From Aegilops tauschii subsp. strangulata (lineage: Eukaryota; Streptophyta; Magnoliopsida; Poales; Poaceae): a stretch of DNA of 64,000 bases. Position numbers and translations under genes: made by a program. The DNA is taken from positions 119,380,318 to 119,444,317 of the forward strand of contig NC_053041.3 in the NCBI RefSeq assembly GCF_002575655.3. The letters run 5' to 3'. Below, piece after piece: positions 1-8,984 of the stretch; position 1 is the stretch's first letter; each line of letters starts with the position of its first letter. Under the pieces are notes generated by a model, which had not been told where the DNA came from, did not search any database, and saw only the letters and a program-made list of their open reading frames with translations.

Positions 1-53
1 TGGTCATCGTCCTCCACACGCACTACGACAACGAGCTTGGGGACGGAGGCCAT
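1..53 (-). CDS. 5' end of an unidentified minus-strand gene (partial)
   Basis: An ATG lies on the minus strand at 53-51 and opens 17 codons, rich in valine and ending in acidic residues (starts M-A-S-V-P-K-L), without a stop before the window edge. The leader between 60 and 260 is rich in CT runs on this strand, as is common for plant 5' UTRs, and a TATA-like motif lies about 220 nt upstream. The gene would be head-to-head with the DUF295 gene at 705. The product cannot be identified from 17 residues. This is an inference from start context only and could be a chance reading frame. Confidence 0.35.
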   Translation of the reverse strand, partial: MASVPKLVVVVRVEDDD

Positions 54-275
54 CCCGCGCGGGCGCTAGGTCTGAGAGGACGGCCTTGTCGTCAGTGCGT
101 GACCTCGCTCGCCGACGACGAGTGTGTCAACACTGCACGTCCTTTTCTTCCTCGGTGGATCTATGACCACCGGTGAGGAGGGAGAGAGAGGCCGTCTTTT
201 TTAGATCTGGAGAGAGGGTGATAGTGTGAGAAGCAAGTGGGCAGCCCTTAGCAAGAAAGCTCTGAAGCTCCAGCC

Positions 276-282
276 TATATAT
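276..282 (-). promoter_or_regulatory. Putative TATA box for the minus-strand gene at the left edge
   Basis: TATATAT is read on the minus strand, flanked by GC-richer sequence and followed by a CT-rich leader. Spacing to the ATG at 53 allows a transcript start near 245-250 and a leader of about 200 nt. Confidence 0.3.
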
Positions 283-704
283 CTTTTTTATACTACTAGT
301 ACTAGAGGTGGAGTAGTGGTAGAGTAGTTTATATTTTCTCTGCAAACAGTACCAGTTAGTCGTGCTTCAAAACTGAATGGCACGCCATTAAAAAATAAAG
401 TCGAGAAATAATGCGGCACCTCGGGCCAACGCGGCCAGATCGCATTTTGCACGAGAAATTACACACGATGTTTCGTTGACATGTGGTCCCGTTCCAACAT
501 GTCAGTGAGACGATGGCGAGTCCTTTTGTACAATTTCCGAAAGGACGTGTAGGCCGGGGCGCCTCTTCGTGTACCGTGGCAAACTGGCAACCGTCCACCG
601 ACTCTTCGCCTTTCCCTCTCGATTTGGAACTGCTGTCGCACGCTCTTCCTCCCTCCTCCATTTTCCTTCACCCTTCCTTCTGCCATTGTTCGATCGTCTT
701 CTCC

Positions 705-2100
705 ATGGAGGGAACAAGCCGGAAACGACCCCGTTATTCTTGCCCCAATCTGAAAGATGACGTGGTGGGGGAACTCATTGATCGGTGCGACGTCATCACC
801 TCGGCTAGCATGGCAGGTTCGTTCAAGCCCATTCTCGACTCAACTAATAACATCATTACAAGGAACCCAAGGGTCCAGGAGCAGTTTGATCTCCCTTATC
901 TTCTTCGCTATAAGCCTGTTCGCATGGGCGCGGACGACGGAGGCCTCGCCTTGTGCAAGTTGATGCCGCTTGATAATGATATGTGTGATGTCAAGATGCC
1001 ATCACTTAAGGGTAAGTCCTGGGCTGGCACAAATTGAGATTGGGTTGTTTATATTGGGTACAATTGCGAGTGGGAACTTGTGAATGTGTACACTCGTCAG
1101 CGGATTCCACTTCCAAAAATCTCCGAGTGCCCTGAGGTTGAGCACACAGATGATCTACGTACGTTCAAATACGATCATGGTGACTGTCATCTACTGAAGA
1201 TAGCAATTTGTCGAGTTCCCAACCGCTCTCGGAATTACAAGAACTATCAAGTTGTTGCTATCTTCGACAAGCTTGCTGCCGTCCTTCGTGGTTCGACTGG
1301 ATGGATATTGCTCAAAAATCAGTTTCTATACATGGATGTGTACTGTGATGCAATTGAATACGAGGATCTTGTGTTTGCTGCCACCACTCGTGGCACTGTT
1401 TTTGCATGGGATCCTCGTAGTTTCGGTACGTTTGTCTTCCACCGTAATTATAATTGTTTCATCCACATGCATGCGGGTTAGCAAGTTTCCCTTTACTAAT
1501 TAACCTGTTCTTGTGTTTCCAAGGTCCTGTGAACATTCCACCACCTATACTTGAAAAAATTTATAAGCAAGGGGAGATGACGATGATGATGATCACGAGC
1601 ATGAGGAGGAGCAGAACTTATATACTCAGTGGCGCCTGGCAACTAATTCCGATGGATCACCTCTTCTTGTCTGTATACAATGCATTCAGACTGCTACTAC
1701 TGAGGAAGCAGGTGTTGTCTCCCATGGTCGCCCTCTCCTGACCTATTCCAACACCCGTTGCATGGTATTCAGGACGGATACTAGTGTGCTAGCGCAAACA
1801 CCTTCTCCCTGGTTCAGTATTGATAGTCCTGGAACAAACTCGCTCTTCCTTGGACCAAACTATCCAATGATGGTGAAAGGCGATCCAGCTGCTGTTGACA
1901 CAACGTTACTACCATTTATGAGAAGCAACTGTATCAATACCTCGGACATTTCGGTGGTTCCCTACCCTGGTCCTGATATATGCCGCTTCAGCCTGGATGA
2001 TCAGTCCTGCGTTGCTCTCGATGTTGACAATAGCTGGCCCTTCCCAGAGCACCTATGGTTCAAAGCAAGCGTTTCCAACACCGAGGATTGGTTGAGTTGA
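705..2100 (+). pseudogene. DUF295-family (F-box/KIB-like) gene, disrupted
   Basis: The chosen start is the ATG at 705 (context CTCCATGG). An in-frame ATG at 483 would add an atypical extension. Exon 1 runs to 1425, a GT-AG intron spans 1426-1523, and exon 2 runs to TGA at 2098-2100. Family features are W-A-G near residue 106, VNVYTRQRIPLP, an acidic D/E run and the C-terminal block NSLFLGPNYPMMV followed by SLDDQS. Grass DUF295 proteins often pair a degenerate F-box with this domain, and their substrates are mostly unknown. There are two lesions. TGA at 1035-1037 stands inside the conserved N-G-D-W region where a glycine codon would fit. A one-base shift at the G-run 1571-1574 puts the acidic stretch and the rest of the C-terminus in another frame. 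Everything else is open, so the decay looks recent. Confidence 0.75.
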
Positions 2101-2321
2101 AGTTCATTTCATTGCTTGTTATTTGTTGTGTGATGAAAACTTTAGTATTTGCTAGAATGTTTTGTTGGAAATAATCTATAATCCAACATGTATCCTCATT
2201 GTCGTTGTGTGTTGATGACTTGTTGTATTTAATGAATGGTACATTTCAGTTGCGAATGCATGTCATAGACTCAATTTATGAATGGTTTTCGAGTCACTTC
2301 TTGGAGTGTGAGTACCGTAGT
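2101..2321. other. 3' flank of the DUF295 pseudogene
   Basis: AT-rich sequence typical of a plant 3' UTR. Its first ~60 bases reappear after the partial copy at 3314, so the duplication includes the 3' UTR. Confidence 0.4.
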
Positions 2322-2570
2322 AGTATAGCCAGCATCCGTTAGTATATGAAGTTGCCACATCACATAGAGCCAACCTAATATTGGAGTATGCTAGCCCTCC
2401 ACTGGCGCGCCGCTTCAAATGGCGGAGGAAGTGAGAGGTCGCGTCACCTTGTGTCCAGATCTGAGATGCCACGTGTACCAGATGAATGACTCCAAGTTCG
2501 ACCACTGTGATGTTAGGTGCGAGCCCAGGAACACTGTTGGAGAGACCCCCCTCATAATTTTCCTACATTG
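2322..2570. repeat. Dispersed repeat, copy 1 (truncated retroposon-like)
   Basis: About 249 bp nearly identical to 6530-6779, including a shared block around CTGAGATGCCACGTGTACC. This copy stops at 2570. The second copy runs on into a LINE/SINE-like 3' tail. The short reading frames inside are not conserved as a gene and are not called. Confidence 0.7.
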
Positions 2571-2810
2571 GTCGTTTGATTCATAGGATAGAATGCTATA
2601 GGATTTTTTTTCCTATGTAATCATCTTTTAATTGGCAATCTAGCATCCACTCCAACTTTTGTTTCACTTCCTTTGTTCCTACGAAGAGAGTACTTGCTCT
2701 AAATGATGTGCCGCTGCAAGAGCCGCCTATATTTATTAACCATGCTCTAAAAAGGTGGACCAGCTTTGGCTATAGTAGTACTGTACTAGGTTAGTAGGTG
2801 ACCTTGCGCT
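2571..2810. other. No gene seen
   Basis: AT-rich DNA starting with a palindrome-like stretch (CATAGGATAG...CTATAGGATT...TTTCCTATG), possibly the end of a small transposon. There is no coding signal. Confidence 0.3.
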
Positions 2811-3030
2811 TGGCTCTTCTCCTCTTCCGGAAGTCGAACAATAATGATGGTACTACAGTAGTACTTCTGGCAATCTGACACTAAATGAACTGCTGCACGT
2901 TCACCGCTTGTAAGCAAAAGTTTCTCCTCGTGCTGCGAGCCACCGCGCACGCGTTGGCGAGGGAGAAGGTGTAGTAAGCAAGCTTCTCATCGTTCTGCGA
3001 GTTGACGGGACACATCAAAGTTATTTATTA
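2811..3030. repeat. Three-copy dispersed segment, copy 1
   Basis: Contains GCGCTTGGCTCTT, GAAGTCGAACAAT, then CTGCTGCACGTTCACCGC, GGCGAGGGAGAAGG and GACACATCAAAG in this order. The same landmarks in the same order occur at 7207-7460 and 7835-8175. The function is unknown. It is associated here with gene 5' flanks and could be a decayed transposon. Confidence 0.6.
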
Positions 3031-3039
3031 GTACTCTTG

Positions 3040-3314
3040 GAGTAAACTCGCTCTTCCTTGGACAAAACTATCCAATGATGGTGAAAGCCCGTCCAGCTGC
3101 TGTTGACACAACGTTACTACCATTTATGAGAAGCAAATGTATCTATACGTCGGACATTTCGGTGGTTACCTACCCTGGTCGTGATATAGTAGGCCGCTTC
3201 AGCCTAGATGATCAGTCCTGCGTTGGCCTCGAGATTTACAATAGCTGGCCCTTCCCAGAGAATCACTTGTGGTTCAAAGCAAGCGTTTCCAACGCCGAGG
3301 ATTGGTTGAGTTGA
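3040..3314 (+). pseudogene. DUF295 C-terminal fragment (partial duplicate of 1834-2100)
   Basis: About 90 codons are open to TGA at 3312-3314 and match the last ~90 residues of the DUF295 pseudogene, including SLFLG, YPMMVK, CIYTSDISVV and SWPFPE. This copy reads GRFSLDDQS where copy 1 reads CRFSLDDQS, so it is closer to the family pattern. It lacks the N-terminal domain and any promoter. The 3' UTR similarity extends past the stop, which indicates a DNA-level duplication and not retroposition. Confidence 0.75.
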
Positions 3315-3439
3315 GTTCATTTCATTGCTTGTTATTTGTTGTGTGATGAAAACTTTAGTATTTATAATCTATCCTCGTTGTTGTTGTGGGTTGATGACAT
3401 GTTCTATGTAATAAAATGATATGCGTGTGATAAACTTAC

Positions 3440-3679
3440 TAAATTTATGAATGGCTATCGAGTCGCTTCTCTGAGTGGGTGTTGTGACGAGGCAGAAAAA
3501 TATTTTCCGAATACATAATTGTACGTGCATTGCAACAGGTTATCGGATGAGGCCAATCAACAATAGTACACTATTTGTACTAGCTTCACATGTTGCACTA
3601 TCTCTACGTCTACGTACGTAATACAACAATTTTTAAACTTGAGACCAGCCACCCATCCTCACAAAGAACACTTTTTAAC
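3440..3679. other. No gene seen
   Basis: AT-rich spacer with palindromic TACGTACGTA motifs near 3610. No coding signal or recognised repeat. Confidence 0.3.
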
Positions 3680-4005
3680 CTAGCACAGACTCCAGGAAAT
3701 TTGGCCACAGTGTGAGGTGGGCCATATGTTAATGTGTTCGCTGTACGTAACCAGCACCTCGAATCCTCGATACTACTACTATAAGTAGTACTAGGAGTAG
3801 TAGGGTGGCATGGGCCAGAACAAGCATTCACGTCCAGGAGTACGGCACACACCACCAGCACGACTTCCATCTGACACCATATTTCTTGGAGTCCATGCTA
3901 CAGCAATCTCTTCAACCTAGTCGTTTCTCTAACTCAGCCATCGTGCAGCGGGCGAGGTGGGGGTTTGCTGATAGTCGGTTTCCTCAACTGCGGTCCCACT
4001 TGTAA
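3680..4005. repeat. Segmental repeat, copy 1
   Basis: Shares an ordered block (CTCCAGGAAATTTG, CCAGCACCTCGA, GTGGCATGGGCCA, GGCGAGGTGGGGTTTG-like, CAACTGCGGTCCCACTTG) with 4943-5205. Neither copy has a convincing reading frame. Confidence 0.65.
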
Positions 4006-4600
4006 GGCCAACTCCAACGCACGACCCTAAATGGACCTCTGTTTTGCCCGGATTCTGTCCGTTTGGGTAAGGCAATCGGGTCGTGTACGGGCCATTTCTC
4101 GGATGCGGTGGTCGTGCGCCGAACGCGCGACCGCATCCCGGCCGCGTACATTTTTCTTTGCAAACACATATCTTTTTTTCATCATTGATTTTTTGGTACA
4201 TGGAAATACATCACCAAAATTTTGACTAGAAAAGCAAGACCAAAGAAAACAAGAACCACAATAATACATTTTAGAAGATATCCAACTTCCATAACTGCTC
4301 CTATAAGTTGGATAAGTGCCTTCTCGATGCATTCATTGTTGATCTGCGGAGGCTCGATCTTGCGTGCTTCTTTCTTCTTCGAGTGTAAAGAAGTAGATGT
4401 GTCTAGCCTCTATTCTATCAACAAGTGCACTAGTCTCATCTCTAGCCTCTATGCTAGCTAAAAGTGCTAGAACATCTACTAAATTGTGCTCTATCAATAT
4501 ATCATTGTACTCTTCTTCCCAATACCAAAACTTGCATCCATTCTAAACAATGAAATTTTAAGTTAGCACAACTAGTATAATCCAAGAGCACAACCGAAGA
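4006..4600 (-). mobile_element. Degenerate DNA-transposon remnant with a short coding relic
   Basis: The left side begins GGCCAACTCCAACGC, followed by ACGACC...CGGATTCTGTCCGTTTGGG, a sequence type I associate with dispersed grass elements. On the minus strand about 4337-4560 can be read without stops as an F-W-Y-W-E-E-E-Y segment followed by a helical acidic stretch ending in TGA. This resembles the tail of a GRF-type zinc-finger protein. It interrupts or abuts the segmental repeat end at 4005. The right boundary is not defined and the family is uncertain. Confidence 0.35.
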
Positions 4601-4942
4601 TTTGGTCGAGTTCTTCCTCCTTTTGCCGACACGTGGGACATCCAGCATCCAGGTTGTGTCATGCAAGAAAATAGAGTGGTAGGTGAAGCCACGTGATGTG
4701 CATCTTGGGTTAAACTGTAAACAGAATCTTACTACTCTTGAGTAACTCAAAAAGCAGCCACCAAAGATCTTTATTGGATTTGTTTTTCATCACCAGCACG
4801 TCGAGGTGAAAGATGTGCAGGTTCAGTGGGTCCTCTTGCGTTTTAACTGACATGTGGGACCTCATATGAGCAAACAGACGATGGGCTCCGCACGTCTGCT
4901 GGCTGGCTGAGAAGAGAGATAGAGGAGGGCCGAGCACGAACT
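4600..4942. other. No gene seen
   Basis: Unique-looking spacer containing ACGTG motifs. No credible reading frame. Confidence 0.3.
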
Positions 4943-5205
4943 CCAGGAAATTTGTTCTACGTACTCGATATAGTGGAGTAACCAGCACCTCGATATAGTG
5001 GGGTGGCATGGGCCATAACTAGCATTCATGTCTAGCAGTACGGCACACGCCACCCACACGAGTCCCATCCGACACCAATTTTCATGGAGTCCGTGCTAGC
5101 TACAGCCATCTCTTCTCCCTCCTCTTTTCTCAGCCATCGCACGATGGGCGGGGTGGGGTTTGCCGATAGTCGGTTTGCTCAACTGCGGTCCCACTTGTAA
5201 GTGAA
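4943..5205. repeat. Segmental repeat, copy 2
   Basis: Second copy of the 3680-4005 block, about 80% alike by eye, with a short internal duplication (CCAGCACCTCGATATAGTGG). Confidence 0.6.
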
Positions 5206-5596
5206 AATGCAACACAGCACGCATTCCCCCTTGAGCGGCGTGCCGGACAAACCGTGTGGGGGTGCGACGCGAACACGGCAGGCTTTTCCTTTTGAACTTG
5301 TAACTTGTAAAATTTGGTTCTGCTCCATGGGGCGACCGATAGATAGAAATAACAATTTTCCCTAGAGTAATGAGAAGGTTGGTTCTGGCACGGTTCATGC
5401 ATGGGGTACGTAGGAAAATTATGAAGTTGATGCGAAAGGTAAGATAATTACTAGTAGTACCATATACTACTACTTGGATTTGACGGAAAGATAAAGATAC
5501 ATACGGATCCATCAACGACATCCTCACGCGCTAGTGCACCGGGTCACCAACCGACGTGTGAGGAGCAGCGGCGTTGGCGGCAAGCTCAACGTGATT
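5206..5596. other. Downstream region of the minus-strand gene at 5597
   Basis: No second gene is seen. The part next to 5597 is presumably 3' UTR. A poly(A) signal is not obvious. Confidence 0.3.
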
Positions 5597-6100
5597 CTAA
5601 ACAATGTCGTCCAAGGTTGCCCTGCGGTCCAAGAAGGCCAGCGTCCTATCGTCCTCCTCTTGCATGTAGTAGTCCTTGTGGACGATTTGCGCGTAGACGT
5701 GGGTGATTATGTCGATGGTGTCTTGCTGCGCCAGGCGCTGCGCGGCGAGCGCGACCTCGAGGTGGACATTCTTCGGCGCGACGGCGAGCAGTCGCAGGGC
5801 CACCAGTGCGTTGAAGAGGTTGTCACCATAGAGGCTGTTGAGGGTGGCAGGCATCACAGAGCCTGGGCGCGTGGGATGGAGGCGTACGTCAAGGTCGTCC
5901 GCGAGCTTCTTGACGACGGTGAACTTGTCGAGGAAGCCGACGAGGACCTCGTCGAACAAGGAAACGAAGCTGTCGTCCAAGCGGCCCCTCGCCCTGGCGG
6001 CCTCAAGCACTACCTGGAGACATTCGTCGGTGCCAGGATGCAGGCCGGCGTCGTGGACCATCTGGAACAGCCGGCTGATGCTCGCGCTCATCGCCTCCAT
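5597..6100 (-). CDS. Uncharacterised 167-residue single-exon protein
   Basis: Intact reading frame from ATG at 6100-6098 to TAG at 5599-5597, with the high third-position GC of expressed grass genes, unlike the AT-rich flanks. The start is the first ATG and fits a TATA box about 100 nt upstream. The product appears soluble and mostly helical: no signal peptide or membrane segment, leucine/valine/alanine-rich amphipathic stretches such as LFDEVLVGFLDKF (about residues 48-60) and NLFNALVALRLLAVAP (about 94-109), and an acidic patch near QEEDDR (about 146-151). I do not recognise a domain and see no catalytic motif. It is one of two apparently undamaged host-type genes here. It could belong to a Pooideae-restricted family. 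Confidence 0.75.
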   Translation of the reverse strand: MEAMSASISRLFQMVHDAGLHPGTDECLQVVLEAARARGRLDDSFVSLFDEVLVGFLDKFTVVKKLADDLDVRLHPTRPGSVMPATLNSLYGDNLFNALVALRLLAVAPKNVHLEVALAAQRLAQQDTIDIITHVYAQIVHKDYYMQEEDDRTLAFLDRRATLDDIV

Positions 6101-6199
6101 GGGTCTAGCTTCTAGTCAACTGATCTTGCGATTGGAGTGATCACTCTTGCCCTTAGGTGCGTAGGTACGTACGATTTCGTAGATTGGACTGGCGGCAGC

Positions 6200-6208
6200 C
6201 TTTATATG
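6200..6208 (-). promoter_or_regulatory. TATA box of the minus-strand gene 5597-6100
   Basis: CATATAAAGG on the minus strand lies about 100 nt upstream of the ATG at 6100. A start of transcription about 30 nt downstream gives a ~70-nt leader, normal for plant genes. Confidence 0.6.
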
Positions 6209-6265
6209 AGAAGTGCAGACTGCGTTGAATTCACGTGCGTGTTGGCCATCTACTCCTCGCCCCTC

Positions 6266-6353
6266 TACTGCACCTGCCTTTGGGTGTATGACAGGTTGGC
6301 CAGCCAGCCACCCGTTGGACCCACGTGTCATACACCCAAAGGCAGGTGCAGTA
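6266..6353. repeat. Perfect 28-bp inverted repeat (MITE-like hairpin), copy 1
   Basis: Arms 6266-6293 and 6326-6353 are exact reverse complements beginning TACTGCACCTGCC, around a 32-bp loop. It lies in the far promoter of the 5597-6100 gene. A degenerate relative occurs at 8033-8107. It could be a tiny MITE with TA at its ends. Confidence 0.8.
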
Positions 6354-6529
6354 AGTCAATGAAGCTGCGTCCCCCTCCGTGCCCGTCCATGCTTTCAATG
6401 ACTTGAGACTACCAAACATCACATGCGGTGGTTAGTTCATTGCATGTAAACCTATTAAGTAGCAAAAAGACATTAAGTTACCTCGCCGATAGGAATAAAA
6501 AAATACACCATGTATTTATTTACAAAGGG

Positions 6530-6920
6530 AGTATAGCCAGCATCCGGTTAGTATATGAAGTTGCCACATCACATAGATCCAACCTAATATTGGAGTATGC
6601 TAGCCCTCCACCGGTGCGCCGCTTCAAATGGCGGAGGAAGTGAGAGGTCGTGTCACCTTGTGTCCAGATCTGAGATGCCACGTGTACCAGATGAATGACT
6701 CCAAGTTCGACCACCGTGATGCTAGGTGCGAGCCAAGGAACATTATTGGAGAGACCCCCCTCATAATTTTCCTACATTGTCGACGACGAGGTGCCTATGG
6801 TGACTTCGTAAATTTCAAGATGATAGTGCCGTGCGTGTGTGCGTTCATAGGGGTGAGTGTATGCACGTGTATATGAGCGCTTGCGTCTGTACTGTGTAAA
6901 AAAACGTAAATGCGTGTCAA
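6530..6920 (+). mobile_element. Retroposon 3' part (LINE/SINE-like tail)
   Basis: The first 250 bp match 2322-2570. The rest (6780-6920) is a non-coding tail with GACTTCGTAAATTTCAAGATG, GTGTGCGTTCATAGGGG and TATATGAGCGCTTGCG, ending in A-rich tracts. This is the look of Triticeae retroposon 3' ends. No reverse transcriptase is present, so it is 5'-truncated. Which LINE or SINE family it belongs to is not settled. Confidence 0.55.
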
Positions 6921-7001
6921 AAAAAGACTAGTCAGTATACTTAATATTGTGCACCTCGGAGAGGAAAACGATAGAACTAGTACGTATTTATTTACGGTGC
7001 A

Positions 7002-7085
7002 AATTCACTCATTTTGCTCCATATGTACTCCGTCTCGGTGTAGTCTAGTCACTTGTTGAAATCTCTAGAAGGGCAAATATTCCTT
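7002..7085. mobile_element. Decayed Stowaway (Thalos-like) MITE fragment
   Basis: TTCACTCATTTTGCTCC ... AGTCACTTGTTGAAATCTCTAGAA ... GCAAATATT follows the inner-to-outer order of the Thalos-like MITE at 14313-14473, with the centre deleted or scrambled and no intact terminus. Confidence 0.55.
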
Positions 7086-7206
7086 TCTGGTTTACATGGC
7101 TATACTAGCAAGTAGTTGTACGTACTAGTACAATAGTGGGCTCACATAGCAATTTTGTCTCATGCAAGAGCCTGTCTATATGCGTGCTCCAATGTTCGCA
7201 ACTGCA

Positions 7207-7460
7207 ACGTTCGGTTTGCGCTTGGCTCTTTGCCTCTTCGAGAAGGCAAACAATGATGTTACTACTACTGCTTCTACAGTGTCGAATCCACTGCTACATG
7301 TCCGTCCACCGCGAGCGGGACGGATAGCTTGTTGTAGAAGTACTACTAAGCAAAAGCCTGTCCTCGTTTGCAAGCAACCACGCGCATGGGTGAGGGAGAA
7401 GGCGTGTAGTAAAATCAAGCTTCTCCTCGTTGTACGAGTTGACACGACACATCATAGCAC
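7207..7460. repeat. Three-copy dispersed segment, copy 2
   Basis: Same landmark order as 2811-3030 (GCGCTTGGCTCTT ... GTCCACCGCGAGCGGGA ... GTGAGGGAGAAGGCG ... GACACATCA). Overlapping short reading frames are not conserved with the other copies. Confidence 0.6.
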
Positions 7461-7834
7461 TGGCCCCACATGCTTGCCTCTAAACTTGGCTGAAAGACCC
7501 ACAGTGTACAATATATTTGCTGCAACCTCTAACATTTACCCACCACAAATTAAAATATATGTGGCCGTATGCATCGTTCTGATGCAGAGGCCGGGGAGTC
7601 CCCCCTTTTCGAAAAAAAACAAATTAAAATATATATTCCTGTCTTGACCAGATGAGCGTGCAAACTACAATCACCAGGGTGTTAGGTAGGGCCAGAAGAC
7701 TATTTTAATTTTTTTTAAAAACTTCGAGACGGCCACATAGCATGGAGCCGACCCCAACGACTTTAAGCTTACAGGCACGGTACACGCTATCCTAGACTAC
7801 TCTACACATGAAACTGCCACACGAGCGTCCGGGC
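7461..7834. other. No gene seen
   Basis: Low-complexity AT-rich spacer. It contains GATGCAGAGGCCGGGG followed by CCCCCTTTTCG and A-runs near 7580-7630, which resembles the 3' end of a retroposon. Confidence 0.3.
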
Positions 7835-8175
7835 TGCGCTTGGCTCTTTGCCTCTTCGGGAAGTCGAACAATGATGGAGTACTACTGCACTGGAGGAGTA
7901 CTACAGTACGCTTCTGGCCATCTGACACCGATTGAACTGCTGCATGTCCACCGCGTGCGGGAGGGAGAGCGTGTAGCGAAAGCTTCTCCTAGTCTTGCCA
8001 GCCACCACGCTCATGGGCGAGGGAGGGACGCTCCTACCTTTGCGTGTATGACAGGTGGGCCCGACAGGTGTGTGGCCAACCTGTCATACAGCCAAAGGCA
8101 GGTGCAGTTAAGTCCGCGAGGGAGAGGATAATCAAACTTCTCGTTGATGTACGAGTTGACGCGACACATCAAAGC
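7835..8175. repeat. Three-copy dispersed segment, copy 3
   Basis: Third copy of the 2811-3030 landmarks, split by the hairpin-type insertion at 8033-8107: GGGCGAGGGA occurs before it and GCGAGGGAGAGGA after it. Confidence 0.6.
8033..8107. repeat. MITE-like hairpin, copy 2
   Basis: Imperfect inverted repeat related to 6266-6353: left arm TACCTTTGCGTGTATGACAG, right arm CTGTCATACAGCCAAAGGCA followed by GGTGCAGT. The other two copies of the surrounding repeat lack it, so it is an insertion. Confidence 0.65.
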
Positions 8176-8341
8176 ACTGCACTCGATATATTTCAATAAT
8201 TTGCGTTTACCGATGCATTAATTACAACGCATGCATGCATGCCTCTCCTTTTGATACTTGCATGTGTTGATTTAATGCACCTTGAAGTAGTATAAAATAT
8301 GTGACGGTAAAGCTTTGTAATACCCCGGCCCAAGTCGAGAG

Positions 8342-8467
8342 ATGGTTGTGCACGAGGAGGGCGAGATCATGCAGACTGAACAGGACCCGACGATGGAGCT
8401 CTCTAAGGTCTCGATGGACCTCACCGTGCTCCACTGCCCCTTGTGCCTCCGCCCCTTGAATTGTGGT
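8342..8467 (+). pseudogene. SINA-like E3 ubiquitin ligase N-terminal fragment
   Basis: From ATG at 8342 an open frame reads an acidic leader (EEGEIMQTEQ), then ELSKVSMDLTVLHCPLCLRPL, the start of the SIAH/SINA-type RING finger (first Cys-x2-Cys pair). Similarity stops immediately after, where a family member would continue with the next RING cysteines. The following DNA is unrelated and ends in a retroposon-like tail near 8520-8565. SINA-like proteins are E3 ligases. This fragment cannot be functional. The call rests on the HCPLC-x-RPL signature. Confidence 0.5.
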
Positions 8468-8469
8468 TT

Positions 8470-8940
8470 CTCAACGAGTTGTGCTGAACTTCTTGTGAAT
8501 TGTGGTGGTTTTCAGTAATGAAAATCGGAAGGGGCAAGCCCTTCTTTGATATAAAAAATTAATCGTCCTTATATATTCATCAGTCTTGCTATAAGTGGCA
8601 GTAGATGCTATATAGGTCCATCGGATCTTACATCAAGATCCGTGCTTTCAGATTTTCTTTTTTCTCTCTTAAATCTCAGTCGAGTGAGACATAGCCACGC
8701 CATTAAACAGAGCCTCGGGCGCCATTAATGGAGACCTTGGGAGAGAGGTGGACGGCAGATGGAGGTCAAAGGGCTCTCCTCCCGATACGCACGCCCAGGG
8801 GTCTGATCGCACGCCTCTCGTACTCAAATAGCTACCCTGCACGGCGCCTCCTAGCTAATAAAAAATGGGGACGCGTGGCGGCACGTAAATGGTACTAGTA
8901 TGTAGAACGCCCATGGTTTCAATAATACTTGTGTTTCCGA
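8470..8940. other. Retroposon-like tail and spacer, no gene
   Basis: 8510-8565 (AATGAAAATCGGAAGGGGC, then GATATAAAAAATTAA) resembles a polyadenylated retroposon end. The rest shows no coding signal. Confidence 0.35.
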
Positions 8941-8984
8941 TTGTAACATGACAGCACTTGTTCGAAAATGACTTTGTTGATTGT

